Positions 17,026 through 27,100 of a stretch of DNA of 64,000 bases are shown piece by piece; within the stretch, counting starts at the first letter, position 1, and each line of letters opens with the position of its first letter. Below the pieces are notes generated by a model. The model was not told where the DNA came from and did no database searches. It saw nothing but the letters and a program-made list of their open reading frames with translations. The DNA lies in the NCBI GenBank assembly GCA_963695085.1, contig CAVOFV010000008.1, positions 434,001 to 498,000 of the forward strand, given 5' to 3'. Made by a program: the position numbers and the translations under genes. Origin of the DNA: SG8-30 sp963695085 (GTDB lineage Bacteria; Pseudomonadota; Gammaproteobacteria; Steroidobacterales; Steroidobacteraceae).

Positions 17026-18914
17026 CAGGCGACGGCCGCCAGCGCCATCAGTCCGATCCACTGTCCCGGGCGCAGCGTTTCGGCGACCGACAGGACGTCG
17101 GCATTGCCGCTCATGACGATCGGGATGGCGAGCAGCACGCCGAAGATCGCTTCACCGGCGATCAGGCCGGCCGCGAACAGCAGGCCGGTCTGGCTCAGCT
17201 TCTCCGGGTCAAAACCGTCGCCGCGCGTGCGGTGCCAGCGCTCGACGATGTGGGCCAGCATGCCGCCGGCGAAGATCGGCGTGGACAGTTCCAGCGGCAG
17301 GTAGATGCCCACCGCGACCGCGAGGATCGGCGCGTGCCAGCGGCCCGGCGCCGTGCGCTTCCTGTATTCGTCGATCAGGATGACGGCAACGCCGACTGCG
17401 CCACCGATGGCGATCATGCCCCACGGCAGGCCGCCGACGAAGATGCCCTTGGCGACCGAGGCCATCAGCATCGCCTGCGGTGCCGGCAGCGCCTTGACGC
17501 CCGCGTGGGCCGCCGTGCCGATGCCGTAGGCCTCGAGCAGCAGGTTCAGCACCGGCGCCATGACGGCCGCGCTGCAGACCGCGCCGATCGCCAGCATCAC
17601 CTGCTGGCGCCAGGGCGTCGCGCCGACCAGCTGGCCGGCCTTGAGGTCCTGCAGGTTGTCGCCCGCGATCGCGGCGGCGTTGCAGATGACGGCGCCGATC
17701 ATGATCGCGGCCACCGGGCCCACCGTGGAACCACGGCCCATCATCGCGACCAGGATCAGCGAGGCGAACAGGATGGTCGAGATCGTGATGCCGGACACCG
17801 GGTTGTTGGACGAGCCGACCAGGCCGGCCATGTAGCCGCTGACGGACGAGAAGATGAATCCCGCGATGACCATGATCACGGCCATCGTGGCCGCGATGCC
17901 GAGGCTGTCCACGACGACGTAGTACAACGCGAACAGCGGCAGCACGAACATCACGATGCCGATCAGGATCGCGTTCATCGGCAGGTCGCGCTCGGTATGC
18001 GGCACCTCGCCTTTCTGCTTGTGCATGCCGAGGCCGCTCTGCACCCCGGACAGCAGCGAGCCGCGCAGCGTCCACAGCGACCACAGGCCGCCCACCAGCA
18101 TCGCGCCGACGCCGATGTAGCGCACCTGCGCACTCCAGATCATGAATGCGGCGTCCTCGGCGTGGGCGCCCACGATGTTCGCCGCGAGCGCGGGGTCGAG
18201 GTGCATGAAGAACATGTTGTAGAGCGGTATGCACACCCACCAGGAGAGGATGCCGCCGGACACCATCAGCGTGCCGATGTTGGGCCCGACGATGTAGCCG
18301 ACCGCCAGCAGCGCCGGCGACAGGTTCAGGCCGAAGAAGCCGATGCCGCGCTCGCCGATGAAGCGTGACAGGGTGAAGGCCTCGGGCGACAGCTTGAGGC
18401 CGGACAGGGCCACCTTGAACGCCGCGCCGGCCAGCGCAGCCAGGCCAAGCGCGCGGACGCCGGCGCCCGGATCGGCACCCACCTTGAGCACCTCGGCCGT
18501 GGCGACGCCTTCGGGGAACTTGAGCTTCTGTTCGATGATCAGCGTGCGCCGCAGCGGCACCGAGAACAGCACGCCGAGCAGGCCGCCGAGGCCGGCGATG
18601 GCCAGCACCCACCAGTAGTCGAAGCGCTGCCAGTGGCCGAGCAGCACGAGCGCGGGGATCGTGAAGATGGTGCCGGCCGCGATCGATGATCCCGCCGAGG
18701 CGCCGGTCGCGACGATGTTGTTCTCGAGGATGCTGGAGCGGCCCATCAGCCGCAGCACTCCCATGGAGACGACGGCAGCCGGAATGGCGGTCGCGACGGT
18801 CATGCCGGCGAACAGGCCGAGGTAGGCGTTGGCGGCTGCCAGGATCACCGTCAGGATGATCGACAGCACGATCGCGCGTACGGTCAGTTGCCGTGCCGGG
18901 TCTTCGCTTAGCAT
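16965..18914 (-). CDS. OPT-family oligopeptide transporter
   Basis: 649-residue membrane protein with about 15 helices. The N-terminal region ANAYLGLFAGMTVATAIPAA and the EQKLKFPEGVATAEVLKVG segment are typical of bacterial OPT/YSL members. It probably imports short peptides by proton symport, although some OPT members carry metal chelates. GGAGAGTG precedes the ATG at 18914. It lies 58 bases after the POT transporter on the same strand, forming a peptide-uptake pair. Confidence 0.88.
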   Translation of the reverse strand: MLSEDPARQLTVRAIVLSIILTVILAAANAYLGLFAGMTVATAIPAAVVSMGVLRLMGRSSILENNIVATGASAGSSIAAGTIFTIPALVLLGHWQRFDYWWVLAIAGLGGLLGVLFSVPLRRTLIIEQKLKFPEGVATAEVLKVGADPGAGVRALGLAALAGAAFKVALSGLKLSPEAFTLSRFIGERGIGFFGLNLSPALLAVGYIVGPNIGTLMVSGGILSWWVCIPLYNMFFMHLDPALAANIVGAHAEDAAFMIWSAQVRYIGVGAMLVGGLWSLWTLRGSLLSGVQSGLGMHKQKGEVPHTERDLPMNAILIGIVMFVLPLFALYYVVVDSLGIAATMAVIMVIAGFIFSSVSGYMAGLVGSSNNPVSGITISTILFASLILVAMMGRGSTVGPVAAIMIGAVICNAAAIAGDNLQDLKAGQLVGATPWRQQVMLAIGAVCSAAVMAPVLNLLLEAYGIGTAAHAGVKALPAPQAMLMASVAKGIFVGGLPWGMIAIGGAVGVAVILIDEYRKRTAPGRWHAPILAVAVGIYLPLELSTPIFAGGMLAHIVERWHRTRGDGFDPEKLSQTGLLFAAGLIAGEAIFGVLLAIPIVMSGNADVLSVAETLRPGQWIGLMALAAVAWWMYRIATVGSRRSETKASN

Positions 18915-18972
18915 CGGTTCACTCTCCAGGCGTCCCCGCGGGACGCCGCCGGATTACGCGCCGCATGGCGCC

Positions 18973-20457
18973 TCAGGCCTTGATCACGTCCTCGGCGCCG
19001 TGCATCCAGCTGATGATGCGTCCCGACAGCGACCACAGCAGCACGCTGAAGAAGACCAGCACGATGGCGATGCCGCCGAAGATGCCGAGCAGCCCGGCAT
19101 GCTCCGCGCTGACGTTCACGCCGACGGCGATGTCCTGCATCCATGCGTACTCACCCATGTTCTCGGAGAACGCACCGACGTAGCCGGCCAGCGTGTTGGC
19201 AAAGAAGTTGATCAGGAACCAGACGCCCATCATCAGCGACGCGAGCCGCAGCGGCGCGAGCTTGGTGACCATGGACAGCCCGACCGGGCTGATGCACAGC
19301 TCACCGAGCGTGTGGAACAGGTAGGCCAGCACCAGCCAGCCCATGCCGGCGCGCACGTCCGCCGCGTGCTGCATCTGGAATACGGCGATCACCAGGAAGC
19401 CGAAGCCGATCGCGACCAGGAACAGGCCCGTATACATCTTGGCCGGCGTCGAGGGATTGAGGCCGCGCCTGGCGAGGCCGCTCCACAGCATCGAGAACAC
19501 CGGCGCCAGCACCACGATGAACAACGGATTCAGCGACTGGAACCAGCCGGTCGGCACGGTGAAGCTGCCCAGCGAACGGTCGGTGTACTTGTCCGCGAAC
19601 AGGTTCATGAGTCCGCCAGCCTGTTCGAAGGCCGCCCAGAACATCATGACGAACACGAAGGTCATGAAGATGACCTTGAGGCGGTCGACTTCCTCCCTGG
19701 TCAGCGGCTGGTGCTTGCCGCCGGCCAGCTTCAGCGCGCGCTGTGCCGCGGGCTCCATGCCGACGTCGCCGATGAAGCGCTTGGCGAACAGCAGCTGGAT
19801 GATGACCGACAGCGTCATGCCGCAGCCGGCCACGAAGAAGCCGACCCGCCAGCCGTAGGCGGGATCCTCGCCCAGCGTCGAGCAGATCAGCGGCGCGATG
19901 AACGCGCCGAGGTTGATGCCCATGTAGAAGATCGTGAAGGCGCCGTCGCGGCGGGCGTCGCCCTGCCGGTAGAGGTCGCCCACCATCGTCGAGATGTTCG
20001 GCTTGAAGAAGCCGTTGCCGGCGATCAGCAGGATCAGGCCGACATAGAAGCTGGTCGCCGTCGCCGGGAAGGAGATGCCAAGCGCGCCGAACTCGAACGG
20101 CGCGCTGATGCCGAACGTGCCGAGCGGTGCGGCCAGCGAAAACTGGCCCAGCGCCATCAGCACGCCGCCGATGATCACCGACTTGCGCTGGCCCAGGTAG
20201 TTGTCGGCCAGCCAGCCGCCCACCAGCGGCGTCAGGTACACGAACCCGGTGTACCAGGCGTACAACTTGAGGGCCTGCGGGCTGTCCCAGCCGAGCCCGG
20301 GGTTCGCGGCGTTGGTGGCGGCGACCACGTACAGCACGAGCAGGGCGCGCATGCCGTAGTAGCTGAAGCGTTCCCACATCTCGGTGGCGAATAGCAGGAA
20401 CAGGCCGCGCGGGTGGCCGAGGAAGTTACCGGCCGGGGGTGCGAGTTGAGCGTTCAT
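18973..20457 (-). CDS. POT/PTR-family proton-coupled di/tripeptide transporter
   Basis: 494 residues, about 14 membrane helices. Family signatures are EMWERFSYYGMRALLVLY in helix 1 (the ExxERFxYY proton-coupling motif), GGWLADNYLGQRKSVIIGG, and FTIFYMGINLGAF. It imports di- and tripeptides. Starts at ATG 20457. The downstream OPT gene suggests that the two systems together cover short to longer peptides. Confidence 0.93.
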   Translation of the reverse strand: MNAQLAPPAGNFLGHPRGLFLLFATEMWERFSYYGMRALLVLYVVAATNAANPGLGWDSPQALKLYAWYTGFVYLTPLVGGWLADNYLGQRKSVIIGGVLMALGQFSLAAPLGTFGISAPFEFGALGISFPATATSFYVGLILLIAGNGFFKPNISTMVGDLYRQGDARRDGAFTIFYMGINLGAFIAPLICSTLGEDPAYGWRVGFFVAGCGMTLSVIIQLLFAKRFIGDVGMEPAAQRALKLAGGKHQPLTREEVDRLKVIFMTFVFVMMFWAAFEQAGGLMNLFADKYTDRSLGSFTVPTGWFQSLNPLFIVVLAPVFSMLWSGLARRGLNPSTPAKMYTGLFLVAIGFGFLVIAVFQMQHAADVRAGMGWLVLAYLFHTLGELCISPVGLSMVTKLAPLRLASLMMGVWFLINFFANTLAGYVGAFSENMGEYAWMQDIAVGVNVSAEHAGLLGIFGGIAIVLVFFSVLLWSLSGRIISWMHGAEDVIKA

Positions 20458-20573
20458 CGGATACCCGTTTTCATGTCTATTGCAATGTCGTCTCGCGACG
20501 GAGTGCGGCGAGTCTGGGCGATTTGGTGGCCGGTCGGCAAGGCCGGAATGTCGCGCGGCGGCCGGCCAGCGGG

Positions 20574-21359
20574 TCAGACGGGCCGCGCACCGTCCGGCTC
20601 ACCCTCGTCCGGCGGTTGCGGCGCATTGCTGGTGAACAAGCGCGCCATCAGGATGCCTATCTCATACAGCACGTACATCGGCACCGCCATCATGGACTGC
20701 GAGACCGGGTCCGGCGGCGTCAGGAACGCCGCGACGATGAAGATGCCGAGCAGTACATAGCCGCGATGCTTGCCCAGCGACTCGATGCGCACGATGCCGG
20801 CGCGCACCAGCAGCACCGTGGCCACCGGGATCTCGAAGGCGAGGCCGAATGCGAAGAACAGCAGCGCCACGAAATCGAGGTACTGCGTCATGTCGGTCAT
20901 CATGCTGACGCCGACGGGGGTCGTCGAGATGAAGAACTGGAAGATGATCGGGAACACGATGAAGTAGGCGAAGGCCGCGCCGGCATAGAACAGCAGGATG
21001 CTCGAGACGAGCAGCGGCAGCGCGAAGCGACGTTCCTTGCGATACAGCCCCGGCGCGACGAAGGCCCAGATCTGGTAGAGGATGAAGGGCATTGCAAAGA
21101 ACACGGCCGCCAGCAGCGCCAGCTTGAACGGCGTCATGAAGGGCGCCACGACGCTGGTCGCGATCAGTCCTGAGCCCTCGGGCAGGCGCTCGCGCAGCGG
21201 GCCGGTCAGCCACGTGAACAGGTCGTTGGCGTAGTACAGGCACGGTGCCGCGGTGACGGCCGTCGCGAGCATCGCGCGCATCAGCCTGGTGCGCAGCTCG
21301 ACGAGGTGCGACAGCAGGGTGCCTTCGCCGAGTTTTTCCGCGCCGCCGCCGGTCGTCAT
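20574..21359 (-). CDS. tatC: Twin-arginine translocase subunit TatC
   Basis: Six-helix receptor of the Tat system that recognises the twin-arginine signal of folded proteins. Conserved LLSHLVELRTRL at the N-terminus, YQIWAFVAPGLYRKERR, and the FGLAFEIPV segment with its Glu are all present; 261 residues. Its ATG overlaps the tatB stop (ATGA), so tatABC is one translational unit. Confidence 0.97.
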   Translation of the reverse strand: MTTGGGAEKLGEGTLLSHLVELRTRLMRAMLATAVTAAPCLYYANDLFTWLTGPLRERLPEGSGLIATSVVAPFMTPFKLALLAAVFFAMPFILYQIWAFVAPGLYRKERRFALPLLVSSILLFYAGAAFAYFIVFPIIFQFFISTTPVGVSMMTDMTQYLDFVALLFFAFGLAFEIPVATVLLVRAGIVRIESLGKHRGYVLLGIFIVAAFLTPPDPVSQSMMAVPMYVLYEIGILMARLFTSNAPQPPDEGEPDGARPV

Positions 21360-21709
21360 GCCGGGGGCTTCCCGGCATCGTCATCCGCCGCCGCTGCCGC
21401 TGGATGCGCGGCCGGTGGTTCGGCGGCCGCCCCGGCGGCCGGTGCGTCGTGCGGGGAGGGGTCCTGGCCGGTCGCAGCGGCATCCGCGTCGGCCGCGGGC
21501 GGCTGCCAGGTCCTGCGCTGCTTCATCCACGGCTGCTCGACCTTGATGGTCTCCTCGTCCAGCTGGACCTTGAGCTGGCGGGCCATGGCGCGGGCGCGAC
21601 CGAGCCAGCGGCCGATCTCTGAGGCCACCCTGGGCAGCTTCTCGGGACCGAGCACGACCAGCGCGATGCCGAGAATCAGTACGATCTCGGTGAAGCCAAC
21701 CTCGAACAT
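21356..21709 (-). CDS. tatB: Twin-arginine translocase subunit TatB
   Basis: 117 residues: one short membrane helix with the TatB-type MFEVGFTEIVLILGIALVVLGPEKLP, then an amphipathic helix (VASEIGRWLGRARAMARQLK), then an Ala/Pro-rich tail. The Glu in the helix and GPEKLP separate it from TatA. It starts 10 bases after tatA. Confidence 0.95.
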   Translation of the reverse strand: MFEVGFTEIVLILGIALVVLGPEKLPRVASEIGRWLGRARAMARQLKVQLDEETIKVEQPWMKQRRTWQPPAADADAAATGQDPSPHDAPAAGAAAEPPAAHPAAAAADDDAGKPPA

Positions 21710-21719
21710 CGGCTGACGC

Positions 21720-21953
21720 TCAGGCGCGCTTCGAGTCGCTCGACTCTTGCTTGTCGCTCTCGAACCCGGCGTCCGGGCGCTTGTCCTGCTCGAGCTGGCG
21801 CGTCGACTCGTCGCTGTCGCCCTCGTTCATGGCCTTCTTGAAGCCCTTGACCGCAGAGCCCAGGTCGGAGCCGATCGTGCGCAGTTTCTTGGCGCCGAAA
21901 ATCAGCAGCGCGATGGCGAGGATGATCAGCAGTTCGCGGAATCCAATACCCAT
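21720..21953 (-). CDS. tatA: Twin-arginine translocase subunit TatA
   Basis: 77 residues: MGIGFRELLIILAIALLIFGAKKL membrane helix with the FGAKKL hinge, amphipathic helix (IGSDLGSAVKGFKKAMNEG) and an acidic tail. Forms the translocation pore. ATG 21953 gives the standard family start. First gene of tatABC; a Tat-type TRAP lipoprotein is encoded about 1 kb upstream. Confidence 0.95.
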   Translation of the reverse strand: MGIGFRELLIILAIALLIFGAKKLRTIGSDLGSAVKGFKKAMNEGDSDESTRQLEQDKRPDAGFESDKQESSDSKRA

Positions 21954-22046
21954 ATGACACTTCTCTGGCCCGGACAACGGGCGGAATCGCGATGATACGC
22001 CAACAACGCCGCTGCGCCCGTTCGCGCCACGAAACCCGGCGCCACG

Positions 22047-22496
22047 TCACGCCGCCGGTGGAACCCGCAGCCAGAACGTGACCGGACCGTCGTTGACCAG
22101 CGAGACGCGCATGTGGGACCCGAAGCGGCCGGCCTGCACGCCGCCGAGCCGCGCCCGCGCGAGCGCCACGAAGTTCGCGAAGCCGCGCTCGCCGTCGTCC
22201 GGCGCCGCTGCGGGACTGAAACCCGGGCGCGTACCCTTGCCGGTATCGGCCGCCAGCGTGAATTGCGGCACCAGCAACAGGCCGCCGCCCGTGTCCTCGA
22301 GGCTCAGGTTCATGCGCCCCCCGGCGTCCGGAAACACGCGGTAGGTGACCAGCCTCTCGAGCAGGCGCGCGGCCTCGCGGTCGCCGTCGCCGCGCTCGAT
22401 GCCCACCAGCACCAGCAACCCGGGGCCGATGCGCGCTACTTCGCTGGCATCGACGCTCACTGAGGCCTCGGCGACACGCTGCAGCAAGCCAATCAT
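22047..22496 (-). CDS. dtd: D-aminoacyl-tRNA deacylase
   Basis: Removes D-amino acids (and Gly mischarged on tRNA-Ala) from tRNA. 149 residues starting MIGLLQRVAEASVSVD, with the catalytic-pocket segments LLVPQFTLAADTGKGTRPGF and the Gly-cisPro motif in NDGPVTFWL. The PQFTL variant of SQFTL also occurs in related gammaproteobacteria. It lies 93 bases upstream of tatA, on the same strand. Confidence 0.95.
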   Translation of the reverse strand: MIGLLQRVAEASVSVDASEVARIGPGLLVLVGIERGDGDREAARLLERLVTYRVFPDAGGRMNLSLEDTGGGLLLVPQFTLAADTGKGTRPGFSPAAAPDDGERGFANFVALARARLGGVQAGRFGSHMRVSLVNDGPVTFWLRVPPAA

Positions 22497-22895
22497 GAGG
22501 CAGGGCTCCGACCGCTCCTTGGGGCGCCGATCATCCGCGAAACGCCATGGTGGTGAAAGTCCTGGCACGCGGATGAAACTCTCAGCAAAAACCTATGACC
22601 TCCAGCCCACCAGATAGCCATTCTGGTGGAGATCTCCACAAACAATTGCCACCTAGGAGTACTTATTCGTTATGTGGGAAGTAATTACAAGGATCTGGCA
22701 GTAATTATTAAGTAGTGGGCGGATTATATTGGTTATTGGAATGTTCATGCACCTTCGTGGCAAATACATGCCAGAACGCCCATGTCAACGGTTCACCATG
22801 GCGCCGGCCGGGCGTATCGGCCTGCACATCGTCGCCCGCCGACATCCTGTGCTATGTCTAGGCGATGCACCGGCGCGCCGCGCCGAGGGGGGGCG
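22497..22895. other. AT-rich intergenic island between dtd and the TRAP binding protein
   Basis: About 400 bases with no convincing gene. Bases 22610-22740 are strikingly AT-rich beside their neighbours. They carry a stem-loop (22607-22629), an overlapping palindrome (22626-22639) and GTAATTA twice, at 22681 and 22701, exactly 20 bases apart. TATATT at 22725 could be a -10, without a clear -35. The island probably holds the divergent control regions of dtd and dctP. Confidence 0.5.
22607..22639. repeat. Stem-loop with overlapping 14-bp palindrome
   Basis: CCACCAGA (22607-22614) pairs perfectly with TCTGGTGG (22622-22629) around a 7-base loop. Sharing its 3' arm is GTGGAGATCTCCAC (22626-22639), a perfect palindrome. 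The two structures are mutually exclusive in RNA. There is no T-run. It may be a regulator site or a processed-transcript end. Confidence 0.45.
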
Positions 22896-23993
22896 ATGCA
22901 ACGCAGGGAAATCATCAAGGGCCTTGGACTCGGGGCACTGGCGGCGACCGCCGCCGGCTGTGCGCGCGAAGCGGCGGCTCCGGCGAGCCAGGGCAGCGGC
23001 CAATCGTTCAAGTGGCGGCTGGTGACGACGTGGCCGCCCAACTTTCCGGGCCTTGGAACCGGCGCCAATGACCTGGCGCAGCTGGTCGAGGCGTGCAGCG
23101 GCGGCCGGCTGAAGATCCACGTCTACGGCGCCAATGAGCTGGTGCCGGCCTTTGAGGCGTTCGATGCGGTGACCGGTGGCACTGCCGAAATGGCGCACGG
23201 CGCCGCGTACTACTGGAAGGGCAAGATCGAGGCGGCGCCGTTCTTCTCGGCGATGCCGTTCGGGCTGACGGCGCAGGAAATGAACGCGTGGCTGTATTTC
23301 GGTGGCGGGTGGGAATTGTGGAAAGAAGCGTACGCGCCGTTCGGCGTCATCCCTGCGCCCTGCGGCAGCACCGGTTGCCAGATGGGAGGCTGGTTCCGCA
23401 AGGAGATCAGCTCGGTCGCGGACCTCAAGGGCCTGAAGATGCGCATTCCAGGCTTTGGCGGCGAGGTGCTGGCGCGCGCCGGCGGCACGCCGGTGACGTT
23501 GTCCGGAGGCGAGATCTTCACCGCCCTCGAGACCGGCGCGATCGACGCGACCGAGTGGATCGGACCCTACAATGACCTCGCCTTCGGGCTGTACAAGGCG
23601 GCCAGGTACTACTACTACCCCGGCTGGCATGAACCGGGCTCGACCCTCGAGGCCATCATCAACCGGCAGGCGTTCGAGGAGTTGCCGCCCGACCTGCAGC
23701 AGATCGTCATGACCTGCTGCCGCGCGATCAACGACCAGATGCTGGCCGAGTTCACCGCGCGCAACAGCGAAGCGCTGCAGACGCTGGTCCGCGATCATGG
23801 CGTGCAGCTGCGGCCGTTTCCGGACGAAGTCCTGAAGCGCCTGCGCGAATTGTCCGCGCAGGTAATCGCGGAGGGCGTGGCGCGCGACCCGCTGTATGCG
23901 CGAACTTACGAATCGCTGCAGGCCTTCCAGTCGCAATCGTCGGCGTACCTCGAGGTTGCCGAGGCCGCCTACCTGAGAACGCGAAAGCTCTGA
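22896..23993 (+). CDS. TRAP transporter substrate-binding lipoprotein, keto-acid (TakP-like) subfamily
   Basis: 365 residues. The N-terminus carries a twin-arginine pattern (QRREIIKG) followed by a lipobox ending AAGC, so it is probably a Tat-exported lipoprotein. The mature protein matches the DctP family; GGWFRKEISSVADLKGLKMR, TLSGGEIFTALETGAIDATE and YYYYPGWHEPGST are characteristic of the TakP/mannitol-chloroaromatic group, which binds 2-oxo acids. A G-rich tract precedes ATG 22896. No permease is adjacent; matching dctQ-dctM genes lie 5-7 kb away on the other strand, beyond a kinase and an HD-GYP regulator. Confidence 0.88.
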   Translation: MQRREIIKGLGLGALAATAAGCAREAAAPASQGSGQSFKWRLVTTWPPNFPGLGTGANDLAQLVEACSGGRLKIHVYGANELVPAFEAFDAVTGGTAEMAHGAAYYWKGKIEAAPFFSAMPFGLTAQEMNAWLYFGGGWELWKEAYAPFGVIPAPCGSTGCQMGGWFRKEISSVADLKGLKMRIPGFGGEVLARAGGTPVTLSGGEIFTALETGAIDATEWIGPYNDLAFGLYKAARYYYYPGWHEPGSTLEAIINRQAFEELPPDLQQIVMTCCRAINDQMLAEFTARNSEALQTLVRDHGVQLRPFPDEVLKRLRELSAQVIAEGVARDPLYARTYESLQAFQSQSSAYLEVAEAAYLRTRKL

Positions 23994-24007
23994 CCCGCGC
24001 CGCGCGC

Positions 24008-24029
24008 GGCTGTGAACGTCGTCACAGCC
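24008..24029. terminator. Hairpin after the TRAP binding-protein gene
   Basis: GGCTGTGA and TCACAGCC form a perfect 8-bp stem with a 6-base loop, 15 bases after the dctP stop. No U-tract follows, so it may stabilise the transcript end or act as an operator for the downstream kinase gene rather than terminate. Confidence 0.35.
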
Positions 24030-24121
24030 CCAGCCGCGAAATCTCGCACGCGGCATGGCACGTACCATAATGCGGCGACCCGGCGCGAATCAAAGCCGGG
24101 CCAGCGAGGCCAGACGACGTC

Positions 24122-27100
24122 ATGCGGCCACTACCTCCGCGAATCAGGAACGCGCTGCCGATACGCGTGGCCGCGCCGATCGCGTACGTGGTCATTGGAA
24201 TCGCGTGGATCCTTGGCGGCGACCTGCTGCTAGCAGCCATGCTGGGCGGGGACGACAGGACCCTGGCCTGGGCCGCTTCGTCCAAGGCAGGCGTCTTCAT
24301 CGTACTGAGCGCCGTCGCGCTGTATGCGCTGCTGCGCAAGATCGGGCGGGCCAGGGGATCGGCGCGACCGGCTTCAGCGGTGGTGACCATATCACTGCTG
24401 CTCGCAACGACGACGCTGGTGATGCTGGCAGGCTATGGCCTGTTCCGGGTGCACGCGGACGCGACGCTGCATGACTGGCAAGCTGAACTCAACGGCCGCG
24501 CCGACACCGAGGCTCAACATGTCGACGACTGGCTGCGTGAGCAACTGGCCGTGGTGCAGCTGATTGCGGGATCGGAGCTGCTGGAGCGGGAACTCGGCGC
24601 CTGGCGAGCCGCGCCGGACGCCGACAGGGCGGCGGCGGTACTCGGTCGTATCGACGACCTGCGCGCCCTCAATGAACGACGTATCGTGTCCGTCGTACTC
24701 CTGTCGTCGGATGGCCGAGTGCTGTTCTTCACCGGCGACCTTGGTGCGACCGGCAGCGATGGCGCGCTCGCGGCGGCGGCGCTGAGCGCGCGACGGCCGT
24801 TGTACGGAGCGCCGTACGTTGGCCACGGTCAGGCAGGGCGGCCGCTGATCGCCGTCGCGGCGCCGCTCGGCGAGCAAGACCTTGCGCCGGCCACCGTGGC
24901 GATCGTCGCGACATTCGACATGCACGACGCGCTGGACCCCGTGCAGGAGGCAGACGGCGAGGGCCGTCGCCGGTCGGTCGAGACGCTGCTCGCGTACCGC
25001 GGGGGCGGCCAGATTGCGCTGCTAAGCGGCCGACGTGGCGCGACCTGGGAGACGCTCGACTACCAGGCTGGCGACGGCGGAATTGCCGGGCTGATCGCCA
25101 CGGGGCGGGATCATGCGCTTGATGAGACGCTGGACCGGCGCGGCATCGAGGTCCTGGCGACCGCCCGCCGGGTCCTGGGAACGGACTGGTACGTCATAGT
25201 GAAAGCGGACCGGTCGGAGATTTACCGCACGACCCTGCAGCTTGCACAGCTCGGGCTGGCCGTGCTGGTCCTGCTCGTGCTCGCGCTGGTCGTTTCGATC
25301 GGCATGATCAGGCGCCGCGCGCAGGAAGACGTGCAGGCCAGGACGGCCGATGCAGAGTTGCGCATCGGGGCCCTGACCGAGCACTTCGAGCTGGCCAGCC
25401 GGCACGCCAATGACATCATCCTGCTGGTCGGTCCGGACGGCCTGGTGGTGCAGGCCAACGAACGCGCCGTGGAAACCTACGGTTACAGCCGCAAGGAGCT
25501 GATCGGGCTCGCCGTAACGGCATTGCAGCCCGAAGGCATGAATGACGACGGCCCGACCGTCCGGCGCTTCGGCGACACGGGAACGCTGGCGCTCATATTC
25601 GAGACGGTGCACCGCCGCAAGGACGGCAGCACCATCCCGGTCGAGGTTTCCGCAAGGCGCTTCGAGATCGGGAACCAGAAATACAGCCAGGCCATCGTGC
25701 GCAACATCTCGGAGCGCAAGGCCCGCGAGGCCGAGATGCTGCGGCTGGCTGCCGAGCGCGATCTGATGGCAGCGCAACTGCGGCTGCAGTTCGATGGCAT
25801 GCCGTTCGCCTGCGTCATCACGGACGTGGACCTGCGCGTGGTGGATGCCAACCCGGCGTTCGAAAGGCTGTTCGGCTGGACCGCGGGCCAACTGGCCGGG
25901 CTCGACAACCTCGACCGGATCGTCGATCCGACCGACCTGCCAGGCGTGCGGAAGGTATTCAAATCGCTCAGGTCAGGCCCCGGTCCGCTGGTCAACGTGA
26001 ACAGGAACCGCACGCGCGACGGCCGCGTGATCACCTGCCGCTGGACCAATACCGCGTTGCGCACGGCGAACGGCGATTTTGCAGGCCTGCTGGCGGTGTG
26101 CGAGGACCTCACCACGGAGCTGGAGCTGAAGCACGAGGTCGAGGCAGGCGAGGCGACCTTCGAGGCGCTCGCGCGGACGACGCCGGTCGGCGTGTTCCAG
26201 CTCGGCCCGGACGGCGTCATCAGTTATGCAAACCCGATGCTCATTGACATGCTGGGGCTCGGAACGGAAAACCTGCGGAACGCGGCGCGGGGGCTGTTCC
26301 TGTTGCCGGAGGACCGGCCGCGTGCCGCACGGCTGCTGCGTGAGGTGCTCGATGGCGCGGTCTTGACGCCACAGGAATTCCGTTTCACGGGCAAGAACGG
26401 AACGAGCGGCTGGTTGCTGGCGCATGCACACCCCGTGCCCGACGGCGATGGCAAGGTGCAGCGCGTGGTCGGCACGGCGACCGACATCACCCGGCTCAAG
26501 CAGCAGGAGGACATGCTCGAAAAGCAGGTCGCCGAGCGCACCGTGGAATACCGCGCGGCCAAGGAGATGGCGGAACGGGCCAGCGCGGTGAAGACCGAGT
26601 TCCTGGCGTCCGTGTCGCACGACCTGCGCACCCCGCTCAACTCGATCGTCGGCTTCACGGACGTGCTGCTGGAGCAGACCAGCGGCGCCCTCAACGAACG
26701 GCAGCAGCGCCAGCTGACGATCGTTCGCGATGCGGCACGGCGGCTGCGCACCCTGATCAGCGACCTGCTCGACATTTCGCGGATCGAGACCGGACGGCTC
26801 AATCTCGAGCTGGGGCCGGTAGCGATCGGCGACCTGGTGCGACGCTCGGCCGACGGGTTCGGCCTGGACGCGCGGGCCAGGGGGCTCGCGCTGGTGATCG
26901 ATGCCAGCGACGTTGCCGTCGACGTCGTGACGGACGCCACCCGCGTCGAGCAGATCCTCGGCAACCTGCTGTCGAACGCGATCAAGTACACGGTCAGCGG
27001 CTCGGTATCGGTGCGCGCCGGCGTCATCAACGACGAGGTCGTGATCTCCGTGACCGACACCGGCATCGGGATCCGGGGTGAGGAACAGGAACGGATCTTC

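Noticed and set aside
22729..23025. 98-codon open frame before the TRAP binding protein
   Set aside because: It overlaps the dctP start in another frame, has no ribosome binding site, and the dctP frame has a clear Tat signal and family match.
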